From Pseudomonadota bacterium (GTDB lineage Bacteria > Pseudomonadota > Alphaproteobacteria > Sphingomonadales > Govanellaceae): a DNA stretch of 64,000 nt. Both the position numbers and the translations under genes were made by a program. This document shows positions 52,767 through 61,232 of the stretch, piece after piece (position 1 is the stretch's first letter; each line of letters starts with the position of its first letter). The stretch spans positions 590,662 through 654,661 of the forward strand of contig QEVO01000002.1 in the NCBI GenBank assembly GCA_003577275.1. Reading direction: 5' to 3'. The notes under the pieces are model-generated. The model worked only from the letters and a program-made list of their open reading frames with translations. It did no database searches and was not told the DNA's origin.

Positions 52767-52876
52767 CCCTCTCCTTGAGGAGAGGGCAGCGCGAAACGCT
52801 CGGGTGAGGTGACGATTACAAGGCATCACCTCATCCGGTTCGCTTAACACTCACCACCTTCTCCTCAAGGAGAAGG
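52767..52876. repeat. Large intergenic inverted repeat, copy 3
   Basis: CCCTCTCCTTGAGGAGAGGG, GGGTGAGGTGA, TCACCTCATCCGG and CTTCTCCTCAAGGAGAAGG. Same family as 32811 and 51481; its right flank TAACTCATCCCCGGAAATTTAGC resembles that of copy 2. Confidence 0.85.
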
Positions 52877-52968
52877 AATACGTAACTCATCCCCGGAAAT
52901 TTAGCGGTATTAGTTGAGCATAAGTGCTATAGTAACTTACAAAATAACTTCAAAAGGCCACCACCTCC

Positions 52969-53739
52969 ATGCGCATCGTTACCTGGAACGTCAATTCGAT
53001 TAAGGCGCGGTTGCCGGTGGTGCTTCATTGGCTGAAGCGGGAGATGCCCGACGTTCTGTTGATGCAGGAATTAAAAACCGTCGACGAGAATTTCCCGGCG
53101 CTGGAATTTCAAGAGCTCGGCTACCATGTGGCGACGCACGGACAAAAAACTTACAACGGCGTCGCCATTCTGTCGCGCACGGCGATGACGGACATTCACC
53201 GCGGCCTGCCCGGCGATCCTGATGACGATCAGGCGCGCTATATCGAGGCCGCCATTTCCGGCATTCGTATCGCCTCGATCTATCTGCCCAACGGCAACCC
53301 CGCGCCGGGCGAGAAATTCGACTACAAACTGAAATGGATGAAGCGGCTCCTGACCCACGCCAAAAAACTGCTGGCGAAAGAAACGCCGTTCGTGCTCGGC
53401 GGCGACTTCAATGTCTGCCCCACCGATGAGGACGTCTATGACCCCAAGGCGTTCGCCGATGATGCGCTGTGCCGCTCGGAATCACGCGCCGCCTTTCGCA
53501 CGCTGCTCAATCTCGGGCTCACCGACGCGCTGCGCACTTACTCCCCCAAGGGGCACATCTATACCTACTGGGACTATCAGGGCGGCGCGTGGGCCAAGGA
53601 TCACGGCCTGAGGATCGATCACTTCCTGCTCTCGCCCCAGGCCGCAGACCGCTTGACCGGCGCCGGCGTCGACCGCAAGCCGCGAGCGGTCGAGAAGGCC
53701 TCCGACCACACGCCGGTATGGTGCGACTTGACGCTCTAA
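52969..53739 (+). CDS. xthA: Exodeoxyribonuclease III
   Basis: A 256-residue AP endonuclease and 3'-exonuclease for base-excision repair. RIVTWNVNSIKARLP, LLMQELKT with the metal-binding glutamate, VLGGDFNVCPTDEDVYDP, and the C-terminal LRIDHFLLSP and EKASDHTPVW with the catalytic histidine are all there. Length is standard. Confidence 0.96.
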   Translation: MRIVTWNVNSIKARLPVVLHWLKREMPDVLLMQELKTVDENFPALEFQELGYHVATHGQKTYNGVAILSRTAMTDIHRGLPGDPDDDQARYIEAAISGIRIASIYLPNGNPAPGEKFDYKLKWMKRLLTHAKKLLAKETPFVLGGDFNVCPTDEDVYDPKAFADDALCRSESRAAFRTLLNLGLTDALRTYSPKGHIYTYWDYQGGAWAKDHGLRIDHFLLSPQAADRLTGAGVDRKPRAVEKASDHTPVWCDLTL

Positions 53740-53754
53740 TTAAACGCGACTGGT

Positions 53755-54516
53755 TCAGGCCCGGCGACGCCTCATCAAGGCAGCCGCCACGCCGAGACCG
53801 AAGAGAGCCAGGGTTGCCGGCTCCGGCACACCGTTTGGATCCTCCGGCTGGGTTGGCGGGTCATTATCGGTGAAGATCGGGTTCTGAGGAGTATCATCAC
53901 TGCTGATGACCAAGGCAAAAGCCGTCGCGCCGCCATGGTCTTCAAGCTGCAACGCAAAGGTGTTGGTGCCGGCGAAGGTGTAGTCGGCGCTGATGTCGAA
54001 CACATGCTCCCAGCGATAACCTGCGCCTTCGGCATTGACCGAGCCGGTAGCCTGCACGCCGTTCAGGTACATGGCGTTAACGCCGTTATCGACCGCCAGC
54101 CACACCGTCAGCGCGGTCTGCGCCGCCAGATCGAAGGTGATGCGCAGGTAAGGATCGTAAGGGACGCTCCACAGCGTGCCCGAGCCGGGTATGGCGGGCG
54201 CCGGGCCGCCATAAGGGCTATTCACGTTGGCAAGGTCGCCGCCGAAGGTGCTGGCCGGATTGCCAGGGTTGCTGGTGAATGGCGCCGCGCCCGAAAACCA
54301 GTTTGAATCGTCAAAGCCCACCGCATACCAGTTGGCGGCAGGCGCGCCCACATCAGTTGCCGCCGAGGCATTGATATACCGCCAGGTGGCATCCTGATCA
54401 ACGTAGATGGCGAGGGCATGAGCCGGCCCCTGAAGGGCGAGGACGGACACCGCCGCCAGGCCGGCAACCTTGTAGCGCCCGAGATATTTCATGCAACGAT
54501 TTGCCAGGATATTCAT
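53755..54516 (-). CDS. PEP-CTERM sorting-domain extracellular protein
   Basis: A protein of about 253 residues. A signal peptide (KVAGLAAVSVLALQGPAHALA) leads to a beta-rich domain with galactose-binding-like features (YLRITFDLAAQTALTVWLAVDNGVNAMYLNG, FAGTNTFALQLEDHGG). The C-terminus is a PEP-CTERM sorting signal: VPEPATLALFGLGVAAALMRRRR. It should be processed by an exosortase and exported with exopolysaccharide. A sigma-54 promoter lies at 54569-54584. ATG 54492 is an alternative start. Confidence 0.88.
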   Translation of the reverse strand: MNILANRCMKYLGRYKVAGLAAVSVLALQGPAHALAIYVDQDATWRYINASAATDVGAPAANWYAVGFDDSNWFSGAAPFTSNPGNPASTFGGDLANVNSPYGGPAPAIPGSGTLWSVPYDPYLRITFDLAAQTALTVWLAVDNGVNAMYLNGVQATGSVNAEGAGYRWEHVFDISADYTFAGTNTFALQLEDHGGATAFALVISSDDTPQNPIFTDNDPPTQPEDPNGVPEPATLALFGLGVAAALMRRRRA

Positions 54517-54568
54517 GCTGTTATGCCCCCGCCTGTTAAGAGTACAGAATAGATTCCACGTTACCGCG

Positions 54569-54584
54569 TGCAAGAACAGGGCCA
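54569..54584 (-). promoter_or_regulatory. Sigma-54 (RpoN) promoter of the PEP-CTERM gene
   Basis: On the minus strand TGGCCCTGTTCTTGCA fits TGGCAC-N5-TTGCA with GG and GC ten bases apart. Expected start near 54558, about 40 bases before ATG 54516. Confidence 0.7.
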
Positions 54585-54690
54585 GAGTATTTTCATCTTT
54601 ATTATCCAATGACTTAGCCTAAGGATACGATCGCCGCGCTCACAAAAAGTGTAAGGATTCCCGACAGTTCCGCGGGATGGGCGACATTGC

Positions 54691-55137
54691 CTAGTGGTTG
54701 TATTCCTTGATATTGCCTTCGATGAAGGCGAGGCGGCGGCCGATATTAAAGAGGGCGCGGGAGGCGCGCACGTCGGGCGCGTTGCAGCCGTCCTTCTTCA
54801 CCTTGTCGGTCATGGTCATTTCCAGTTGCGCCACGCGGAAGCCCACCACCATGTCGATCTCGCTGCGGCTGCGCTCCGGATTCATGCGCTGTAATTCATC
54901 GGCAACGACGCTGGCGACCTTGGAGAACTCCTGGGTGAACGCCTCGAACGCCGCCGGATCGTCGACGCCGCAGGCGGTATTGGCGACGATGGAGGCCACG
55001 CCCTTGTCAAACAGGCTGAACACATCAGCCGGGCCGTCGGCAGCGGTGGCGCGCCCCAGACCCGCAGCCAGCGCCACGCCGCCGACGACCACGACACCCA
55101 AGATACCCTTCCAGAAAAGCGAAAGCCTGCTCCACAT
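54691..55137 (-). CDS. Hypothetical exported or membrane-anchored protein
   Basis: A 148-residue protein with an N-terminal hydrophobic segment (GILGVVVVGGVALAAGLG) ending at an A-x-A-like site (RATAADG), then a helical domain with two cysteines (ANTACGVDD, KKDGCNAPD). No family was recognised. It may be periplasmic, with the cysteines paired. It lies upstream of the PEP-CTERM gene on the same strand, about 107 bases before its promoter. Confidence 0.65.
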   Translation of the reverse strand: MWSRLSLFWKGILGVVVVGGVALAAGLGRATAADGPADVFSLFDKGVASIVANTACGVDDPAAFEAFTQEFSKVASVVADELQRMNPERSRSEIDMVVGFRVAQLEMTMTDKVKKDGCNAPDVRASRALFNIGRRLAFIEGNIKEYNH

Positions 55138-55270
55138 TCCCTGCTACTCCAACGCCACAACCCAGGCCCACATCCGGGCTTCCATAGGGGAAGAGCAAGG
55201 CGCGTGCCAAGGTTTAGCCTAACCTAAGACAATCTGCCTTCTGGGACACGCTAGCCCTAAGTTTTTCATC

Positions 55271-55340
55271 GTCATCCCCTTGATAAGCGGGGAGCCAGTC
55301 TTTTGATTTTGCTATGGATTCCCGCTTACACGGGAATGAC
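55271..55340. repeat. Intergenic inverted repeat (GTCATCCCC...GGGAATGAC), copy 2
   Basis: Almost identical to 36937-37006, including the middle TTTTGCTATGGATTCCCGC. The rest of the 361-base gap (55138-55498) shows no gene. Confidence 0.85.
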
Positions 55341-55498
55341 GGCATATATTGAATATATGAGTACGTCCAGACGCATTTAGCTCTAAAAATGCCAGAAAAA
55401 CCGCCACCCTACGCGGGCTCCTGGAACCACAGTGATTGCCTGGGTGTAAGGCTATCCGACGGGGGATCAGACGACGTCCCAAATTGGCACAGCCCCCT

Positions 55499-55909
55499 TC
55501 AGGGGACGGCGGAGAGGCCGACTTCCTGGCCGTAAGACAGCTCCAGCCGATGGCCGTCGGGATCGCTAAGGAGCGCCCAATAGCCCACCGGCGGCCCCCA
55601 GTCCTGCGGTTCGCTGGCCAGCGCCCCCTCCTGACGCGCCAGATCGCACAGGCGGTCCACCTCGGCGCGGCTCTTACAGCCCACGCCCAAGTGAGCAAAG
55701 GGGCCGAGCACCGGCTCCACCCGATCGCCTTCGATGAAGACGATGACAAACGGCCGGGTGCCATCGGACAGCCAGATGACGGCATGGCCGGTCTCGTGGT
55801 CGACGCGGCGGTGGATGACCGCCATGTTGGCGTATTTGGCGTAAAACGCCGCCGTCAATTCGGCGTTCCGGCAAAACAGCGCCACATGGGTAAACCCGAC
55901 GTCCGGCAT
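55499..55909 (-). CDS. VOC-family protein (glyoxalase/bleomycin-resistance fold)
   Basis: A 136-residue single-chain VOC protein. FTHVALFCRNAELTAAFYAKYANM is the first beta-alpha-beta-beta-beta unit, and HLGVGCKSRAEVDRLCDLA and LSDPDGHRLELSYGQEVG the second, with metal-binding histidine and glutamate. Substrate unknown. It lies 20 bases after the transporter gene, probably in one operon. Confidence 0.85.
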   Translation of the reverse strand: MPDVGFTHVALFCRNAELTAAFYAKYANMAVIHRRVDHETGHAVIWLSDGTRPFVIVFIEGDRVEPVLGPFAHLGVGCKSRAEVDRLCDLARQEGALASEPQDWGPPVGYWALLSDPDGHRLELSYGQEVGLSAVP

Positions 55910-55929
55910 GGGCGCTGGCCTCCCTATCT

Positions 55930-56637
55930 CTAGGTTTTCACGCTGAACGGCGTGAAGTTGGTGTCGGTGTCATAGTAATCCTCATGCTCGACCCGCTTCA
56001 ACCAGCCGACCACGCGATAGGTCACCGGGGTCAAGGCCGCCTCCCAACCGACCTTGAGGAGGAAGTTCGAGCTCATGACGGTGAGCACCAGATAGTCGGG
56101 CCACACCCCCCAGAACGCCACCGGATAAAAGATGGCGCTATCCACCGCCTGGCCAACGATGGTGGAGCCGATGGTGCGGGTCCACAGGTATTTGCCCTGA
56201 GTCAATATCTTCATCTTGGCAAGCACGAAAGCGTTGGCGATCTCGCCGACGAAAAACGCAATCAGCGAGGCGGCGACGATGCGCGGCGTCTGGCCGAATA
56301 CGGTTGCATACGCATCCTGACCGAACCAGCCCTGGGCCGGCGGCAACTGCACCACCACGTAGGCCATGAACGAGGCGAAGCCCAAGGCGGCGAAGCCGGC
56401 CCAGATCACCCGGCGCGAGCGGGCATAGCCGTAGACCTCGGTCAGCACGTCGCCGAATACGTAGGAGATGGGGAAGAATAGCACGCCGGCGCCGAAGGTC
56501 AGGCCCAGGAAGCTTGCCACCTTGGCTGGCCCGATGAGGTTGGAACACAACAACACGGCGACGAACCCGGCCATCACCAGATCATAATACTTATAGACCC
56601 GCCGCTGGCGATGGTGGGTTTGTGGATCATCCGCCAT
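55930..56637 (-). CDS. Queuosine precursor transporter, YhhQ family
   Basis: A 235-residue protein with six helices. LLCSNLIGPAKV, GVLFFPISYVFGDVLTEVYGY and IVGQAVDSAIFYPVAFWG are hallmarks of the VUT/YhhQ family, which takes up preQ0 or preQ1 for tRNA queuosine. No synthesis genes are visible here. RBS GGGAGG. It complements TrmFO and RluA in tRNA/rRNA modification. Confidence 0.9.
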   Translation of the reverse strand: MADDPQTHHRQRRVYKYYDLVMAGFVAVLLCSNLIGPAKVASFLGLTFGAGVLFFPISYVFGDVLTEVYGYARSRRVIWAGFAALGFASFMAYVVVQLPPAQGWFGQDAYATVFGQTPRIVAASLIAFFVGEIANAFVLAKMKILTQGKYLWTRTIGSTIVGQAVDSAIFYPVAFWGVWPDYLVLTVMSSNFLLKVGWEAALTPVTYRVVGWLKRVEHEDYYDTDTNFTPFSVKT

Positions 56638-56684
56638 CGTCTGCCTCCCTTTGATCCTTGTGGCGTCGATTCTCTGTAATAAAC

Positions 56685-56755
56685 CGTGGGTTTGCTTCGC
56701 TCAACCCACGCTACACAAATGCGAGTAGCGTGGGTCAAGCGATAGCGGACCCACG
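56685..56755. repeat. Intergenic inverted repeat (CGTGGG...CCCACG), copy 1
   Basis: CGTGGGTTTGCTTCGCTCAA/CCCACGCTACA faces TAGCGTGGGTCAAGCGATAGC/GGACCCACG. A close copy lies at 57521-57590 and a half copy at 32776-32804. The two full copies bracket the toxin-antitoxin module. Confidence 0.85.
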
Positions 56756-56790
56756 TCACACCCTCCTTACCCCACCGCTTCCAGGATGAC

Positions 56791-56835
56791 TTGTAGAATT
56801 ACAAAAATAGTTGTAAACTAGTTTTCAGACTAGTT
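56791..56835 (+). promoter_or_regulatory. Promoter and operator of the VapBC-type module
   Basis: TTGTAG (56791-56796), 17-base spacer and TAAACT (56814-56819) form a promoter. The inverted repeat AACTAGT-TTTCAG-ACTAGTT (56816-56835) overlaps the -10 box, a typical place for autoregulation by the antitoxin. TTGTA/TACAA forms a second palindrome at 56791-56804. Confidence 0.65.
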
Positions 56836-56841
56836 GGATAT

Positions 56842-57105
56842 ATGAACATGACCAAGCGTGCCATTGGCGCTTTTGAAGCCAAGACCCACCTCTCCGAACT
56901 TCTCGACCGGGCAGCAGGCGGGGAAGAAATCATCATCACCAAGCGCGGTAAACCAGTGGCGCGCTTGGTGCCCATGACCGAGGGGCATGATGTTGCCGCC
57001 GCTCAGGCCGCGGCGAAGCGCCTGCGCGCCCTGGCCAAAAAGATGAAGTTGGGCCGCTTCGATTGGCAGGAATGGCAACGCTACCGCGACCAAGGCCGGC
57101 GCTGA
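56842..57105 (+). CDS. Phd/YefM-type antitoxin
   Basis: An 87-residue protein. AIGAFEAKTHLSELLDRAAGGEEIIITKRGKPVARLVP is the Phd/YefM DNA-binding fold, followed by a helical toxin-binding tail. It pairs with the PIN toxin two bases downstream. MTKRAIG at 56848 is an alternative start. Confidence 0.92.
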   Translation: MNMTKRAIGAFEAKTHLSELLDRAAGGEEIIITKRGKPVARLVPMTEGHDVAAAQAAAKRLRALAKKMKLGRFDWQEWQRYRDQGRR

Positions 57106-57107
57106 GC

Positions 57108-57512
57108 ATGGCGGGTTTGGTGCTTGATTGCTCGGTAGCGCTGTCCTGGCTGATGCCGGATGAACACGCCGCCGCTGGACTGCTGGACAGGGTGACGACG
57201 GAGCGGGCCATCGTCCCCGGCATCTGGCCGTTGGAGATGGCCAATAGCTTGCTGACGGCGGAACGTCGCAACCGCATCAGCAAAAGCCAGCGAAAGGCCG
57301 CGTTGCAGGCATTGGCGGCCCTGCCCATCGAGGTCGATGGCGAAACGGCAAGCCATGCGTGGAAAACAATCCTCGACCTTGCCGACACCCATCGCTTGAC
57401 GGCCTATGACGCCGCCTATCTGGAGCTGGCGGCGCGCCGCTCCTTGCCGTTGGCGACTTTCGATCGTGAATTATCGCGCGCGGCAGAAATTGTTGGGATC
57501 AAGGTTATCTAA
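57108..57512 (+). CDS. vapC: VapC-type PIN-domain toxin ribonuclease
   Basis: A 134-residue PIN-domain nuclease. Metal-binding acids are D7 in LVLDCSVALSW, glutamate in PLEMANSLL, and DAAYLELA and ATFDREL near the C-terminus. VapC toxins usually cut tRNA or rRNA. Its antitoxin gene precedes it. The ATG 57108 start fits the family N-terminus. Confidence 0.93.
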   Translation: MAGLVLDCSVALSWLMPDEHAAAGLLDRVTTERAIVPGIWPLEMANSLLTAERRNRISKSQRKAALQALAALPIEVDGETASHAWKTILDLADTHRLTAYDAAYLELAARRSLPLATFDRELSRAAEIVGIKVI

Positions 57513-57520
57513 TACAAGAC

Positions 57521-57590
57521 CGTGGGTTCGCTGCGCTAACCCACGCTACATTTTTTCACGTAGCGTAGGTCAAGCGATAGCGGACCCACG
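57521..57590. repeat. Intergenic inverted repeat (CGTGGG...CCCACG), copy 2
   Basis: CGTGGGTTCGCTGCGCTAA/CCCACGCTACA faces GTAGCGTAGGTCAAGCGATAG/CGGACCCACG, close to copy 1 at 56685-56755. It lies between vapC and valS, which converge. Confidence 0.85.
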
Positions 57591-57599
57591 ACCACATTC

Positions 57600-60251
57600 C
57601 TACCCCACCGCTTCCAAGCGTTTGAGCGCCGCCGTGAGCTTGGCGGCGGCCTCGGCGGCTTCGTCTCGCTTGGCGCGGTTTTCCAAAACTACCGCTTCCG
57701 GCGCCTTGGCGGTGAAGTTGGGATTGTTCAAGCGGCCGTCGATGGCTTTAATTTCGGCGTGCAATTTTTCGATGGTCTTGGCAAGCCGCGCCTGTTCCTG
57801 GGCGATGTCGATGATGTCGGCCAAGGGCAGGAAGAAGCTGGCTTCATCCACCACCATCTGAACCGCGCCCTTGGGCGCGGCATCCGTTGCCGCCACGGAT
57901 TCCAGCCGCGCCAGGCGCTTTAGCACATCATCATGGGTGAGCAGTCGTTGCCGCGTGATCGCCGACGCGCCCTGCACCAAAAGTTTCGCCTTGGCCGCCG
58001 GCGGCACGTTCATTTCTGCACGCACCGAGCGGATTTCAGTGATGAGCTTGATCAGCCACTGCATCTCGGCGCAGGCGGCTGAATCCACAAGCGCATCAAG
58101 ACCCGTGGGCCAGGACGACAAAATCAAATCATTGTCGCGTTTCGCGCCGAGCGCGTGCCACAATTCTTCTGTGACGAACGGCATGAAGGGATGCAGCAGC
58201 GCCAGCATGCGGTCCATCACCCAAGCCGCCGTCTGCTGAGTTTCCTGTTTCGCCGCCGCGTCCGATCCCAGCAGCAGCGGCTTGATCAGCTCCACATACC
58301 AATCGCAATAGGTGCCCCAGATGAAATCGTAGATGCCGAGCGCGGCGTCGGAGAAGCGGAAGGCTTCCAGCGCCTGCGTCACCTGCGACGCGGTGCGGGC
58401 GATTTCAGAAATGATCCAGCGGTTGACGGTGAGCGTTGCCTTGGAAGGATCAAACCCGGCGGCATCCGTCGCGCCGTTCATTTCGCAAAACCGCGCGGCG
58501 TTCCACAATTTGGTGGCGAAGTTGCGATAGCCTTCGACGCGCTTTTCGGCGAGCTTCATGTCGCGGCCCTGGGTTTCCAGGGCGGCCAATGTGAAGCGCA
58601 ACGCGTCCGCGCCATACTTGTCGGCAAACTCCAAGGGATCAATGATGTTGCCCTTGGATTTGGACATCTTCTGCCCATGCTCGTCGCGCACCAGGGCGTG
58701 AATGTAAACGGTCTTGAACGGCACTTCTTTCATGAAATGCAGACCGTCCATCATCATCCGCGCTACCCAGAAAAAGATGATGTCGAACGAGGTGACGAGC
58801 ACGTTGGTCGGATAATAACGCGCCAGTTCTGGCGTTTTTTCCGGCCAGCCCAGCGTGCCGAACGGCCACAGCGCCGAGGAAAACCAGGTATCGAGCACGT
58901 CGGGGTCGCGCCGCAATGTAACATCGTTGCCAAGCTTCGCGCGCGCTTGCGTATAAGCCTCATCTTCCGTCTCGGCGACAAAGACCGTACCGTCGGGCGC
59001 ATACCAAGCCGGGATCTGATGGCCCCACCATAGCTGACGCGACACGCACCACGGCTGGATGTTGCGCATCCATTCAAAGAAAGTTTTCTCCCAGGTTTTC
59101 GGCACGAACGCGGTGCGGCCGTCCTCCACCGCGGCGATGGCCTCCTTCGCCAAGGTAGCGGCGTCAACGTACCATTGATCGGTGAGCCACGGCTCGATTA
59201 CCACGCCCGAACGATCACCATAAGGCATGGTGTGCTGGCGCGGCTCAATCTTGTCCACCAAGCCCAGCGCTTCCAGATCGGCGACAACTTTTTTGCGCGC
59301 CTCATAACGATCGAGGCCACAGTAAGCGGCAGGCGTGTTGTCATTCAGCCGTGCCTCATCATCGAAAATATTGATCTGGGCCAGGTTGTGGCGCTTGCCC
59401 ACTTCGAAGTCGTTGAAGTCATGGGCCGGGGTGATCTTGATCGCGCCCGAGCCTTGTTCGGGATCGGCGTGTTCGTCGGCGATAATGGGGATGCGGCGAT
59501 TGGCCAGCGGCAGCAAAACGTATTTGCCGATCAAGTCCTGATAGCGTTCATCGCTGGGATGCACGGCGACCGCAGTATCGCCGAGCATGGTTTCCGGCCG
59601 GGTGGTGGCGACCACGATGTAGCGCCCCGGCTCGCCGTCCACCGGATACTTAAAATGCCAGAAGTGGCCATCAACTTCCCGCTGCTCCACCTCCAGATCG
59701 GAAATCGCCGTCTTTAGTTTCGGATCCCAATTGACCAATCGCTTGTCGCGGTAAATCAGCCCCTTGCGGTGAAGCTCCACAAAAACTTTCACAACGGCGG
59801 CGGAAAATCCTTCGTCCATGGTGAAGCGTTCACGCCGCCAGTCGCAGGACGCGCCCAGCCGCCGCATCTGGCGGGTGATGGTGCCGCCGGACTCGGCCTT
59901 CCACTTCCACACCCGTTCCACGAACGCCGCGCGGCCCAGATCACGGCGGTTTGTGCCTTCGGCGTCCAATTGACGCTCCACCACCATCTGGGTGGCGATG
60001 CCGGCATGGTCGGTGCCGGGCTGCCACAATACATCCTTGCCGCGCAGGCGCTCGAAGCGGATCAGGATGTCCTGGATGGTATGGTCGAGGGCGTGGCCGA
60101 TGTGCAGGCTGCCGGTGACATTGGGCGGCGGCAGCACGATGCAATAGGGCTCGGCATCCGGCCGGCGACCGCAATCGAAGGCTCCCGTTTCTTCCCAGTG
60201 TTTATACCACTTCGCCTCGATGGCGCGCGGGTCGTAGGTTTTATCGAGCAT
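57600..60251 (-). CDS. valS: Valyl-tRNA synthetase
   Basis: An 883-residue class I enzyme. The HIGH motif is [18 protein letters not shown], the editing domain follows (about 190-350), and the KMSKS motif is [10 protein letters not shown]. The C-terminal coiled coil ([19 protein letters not shown]) clamps tRNA. ATG 60251 ([12 protein letters not shown]) is chosen over a frame open to 60281. Confidence 0.97.
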   Translation of the reverse strand: MLDKTYDPRAIEAKWYKHWEETGAFDCGRRPDAEPYCIVLPPPNVTGSLHIGHALDHTIQDILIRFERLRGKDVLWQPGTDHAGIATQMVVERQLDAEGTNRRDLGRAAFVERVWKWKAESGGTITRQMRRLGASCDWRRERFTMDEGFSAAVVKVFVELHRKGLIYRDKRLVNWDPKLKTAISDLEVEQREVDGHFWHFKYPVDGEPGRYIVVATTRPETMLGDTAVAVHPSDERYQDLIGKYVLLPLANRRIPIIADEHADPEQGSGAIKITPAHDFNDFEVGKRHNLAQINIFDDEARLNDNTPAAYCGLDRYEARKKVVADLEALGLVDKIEPRQHTMPYGDRSGVVIEPWLTDQWYVDAATLAKEAIAAVEDGRTAFVPKTWEKTFFEWMRNIQPWCVSRQLWWGHQIPAWYAPDGTVFVAETEDEAYTQARAKLGNDVTLRRDPDVLDTWFSSALWPFGTLGWPEKTPELARYYPTNVLVTSFDIIFFWVARMMMDGLHFMKEVPFKTVYIHALVRDEHGQKMSKSKGNIIDPLEFADKYGADALRFTLAALETQGRDMKLAEKRVEGYRNFATKLWNAARFCEMNGATDAAGFDPSKATLTVNRWIISEIARTASQVTQALEAFRFSDAALGIYDFIWGTYCDWYVELIKPLLLGSDAAAKQETQQTAAWVMDRMLALLHPFMPFVTEELWHALGAKRDNDLILSSWPTGLDALVDSAACAEMQWLIKLITEIRSVRAEMNVPPAAKAKLLVQGASAITRQRLLTHDDVLKRLARLESVAATDAAPKGAVQMVVDEASFFLPLADIIDIAQEQARLAKTIEKLHAEIKAIDGRLNNPNFTAKAPEAVVLENRAKRDEAAEAAAKLTAALKRLEAVG

Positions 60252-60304
60252 GGGTCTTGGTGCACATCTTCCGTTTAACAAGAAACTTGTTTCTTCCCCT
60301 ATTC

Positions 60305-60371
60305 GTCATTCCCGCGCAAGCGGGAATCCACAGATTAAGCAAAAATGGACCCCCGCTTTCGCGGGGGTGAC
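60305..60371. repeat. Intergenic inverted repeat (GTCATTCCC...GGGGGTGAC), copy 3
   Basis: GTCATTCCCGC-GCAA-GCGGGAAT and CCCCCGC-TTTC-GCGGGGGTGAC. It is an inverted relative of 36937 and 55271, between popZ and valS. Confidence 0.8.
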
Positions 60372-60392
60372 GATGGATTATTCAAAGTGGCT

Positions 60393-61067
60393 TCAGGGTC
60401 TCTTGACGCGGGAAAGGCGGGCGACTTCGCGGGCCACCACCCGCTCCACCACCGCCGGCAGGTTTTCATCAAGCCAGGTTTTCAACATGGGTCGCAGCAT
60501 TTCGCGCACCATGCCCTCCAGGGTCTTATCGTAGCCTTCGTATCCGGCCACCAGCAGCTCGGACAGTTTATCGAAGCTGGCGCTGACCTTTTGACCTTCC
60601 TCTGGCGACATGATGGCGTCTACCTCCTCCGCCGGGTCGACGATGTCGGCAAGCACCGCATCATCCACCTCTTCGGTGTCGAATTCATCTTCAAGCGCGT
60701 CCGCCGCCTCAGCCTCGACCTTTAAGGGCGCGGCGGGCATGGGAACCTCCTCCATGGAAAGCTCGGGCTCGGGCGCGCTGGGCGCTTCCGCAATCGCCTC
60801 GACCTCTTCATGGACGGCAAAGGCATGGGCCACTTCCTCGATGTCGTCGGCAAGCTCGACCGGTTCATCGACCTCTGCGACGGCAACGGCGGGCTTTGGC
60901 TCCTCGATGACCTCGGTCAGTTCGAGTACGTCTTCCTGCGCCGGGGCGGGCCTGGCGGCCTGGGGAGCCTCGGGCTTGCGCTCCTCCCCTTCCTCGGAAA
61001 TGATCCGCCTGATGGAGGCCAGGATTTCCTCCATGGTCGGTTCTTCATGTTCCTTTTTGCCGCTCAT
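60393..61067 (-). CDS. popZ: PopZ-like polar organising protein (DUF2497)
   Basis: A 224-residue protein. EEPTMEEILASIRRIISEE at the N-terminus and the C-terminal helix group (ELLVAGYEGYDKTLEGMVREML, LKTWLDENLPAVVERVVAREV) are the DUF2497/PopZ hallmarks. A long acidic, proline-containing disordered middle joins them. PopZ forms the polar microdomain that anchors the chromosome. It is upstream of valS, as in many alphaproteobacteria. Confidence 0.9.
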   Translation of the reverse strand: MSGKKEHEEPTMEEILASIRRIISEEGEERKPEAPQAARPAPAQEDVLELTEVIEEPKPAVAVAEVDEPVELADDIEEVAHAFAVHEEVEAIAEAPSAPEPELSMEEVPMPAAPLKVEAEAADALEDEFDTEEVDDAVLADIVDPAEEVDAIMSPEEGQKVSASFDKLSELLVAGYEGYDKTLEGMVREMLRPMLKTWLDENLPAVVERVVAREVARLSRVKRP

Positions 61068-61232
61068 GACCAGGTATTACGTTCTCATTTCGTTATTTAT
61101 GCCAGGGCCTGCAAGCCCTTGCCCCCCGAAAGCCCGCGACCTTCGGCGGCAAGATTAGCAGGTAATTCTGCCGAGATTTAGTAAAAAAAACCTGTCGCTC
61201 CCCACCCCTGTGGCTCCCCCAAGCGGAGCAAT

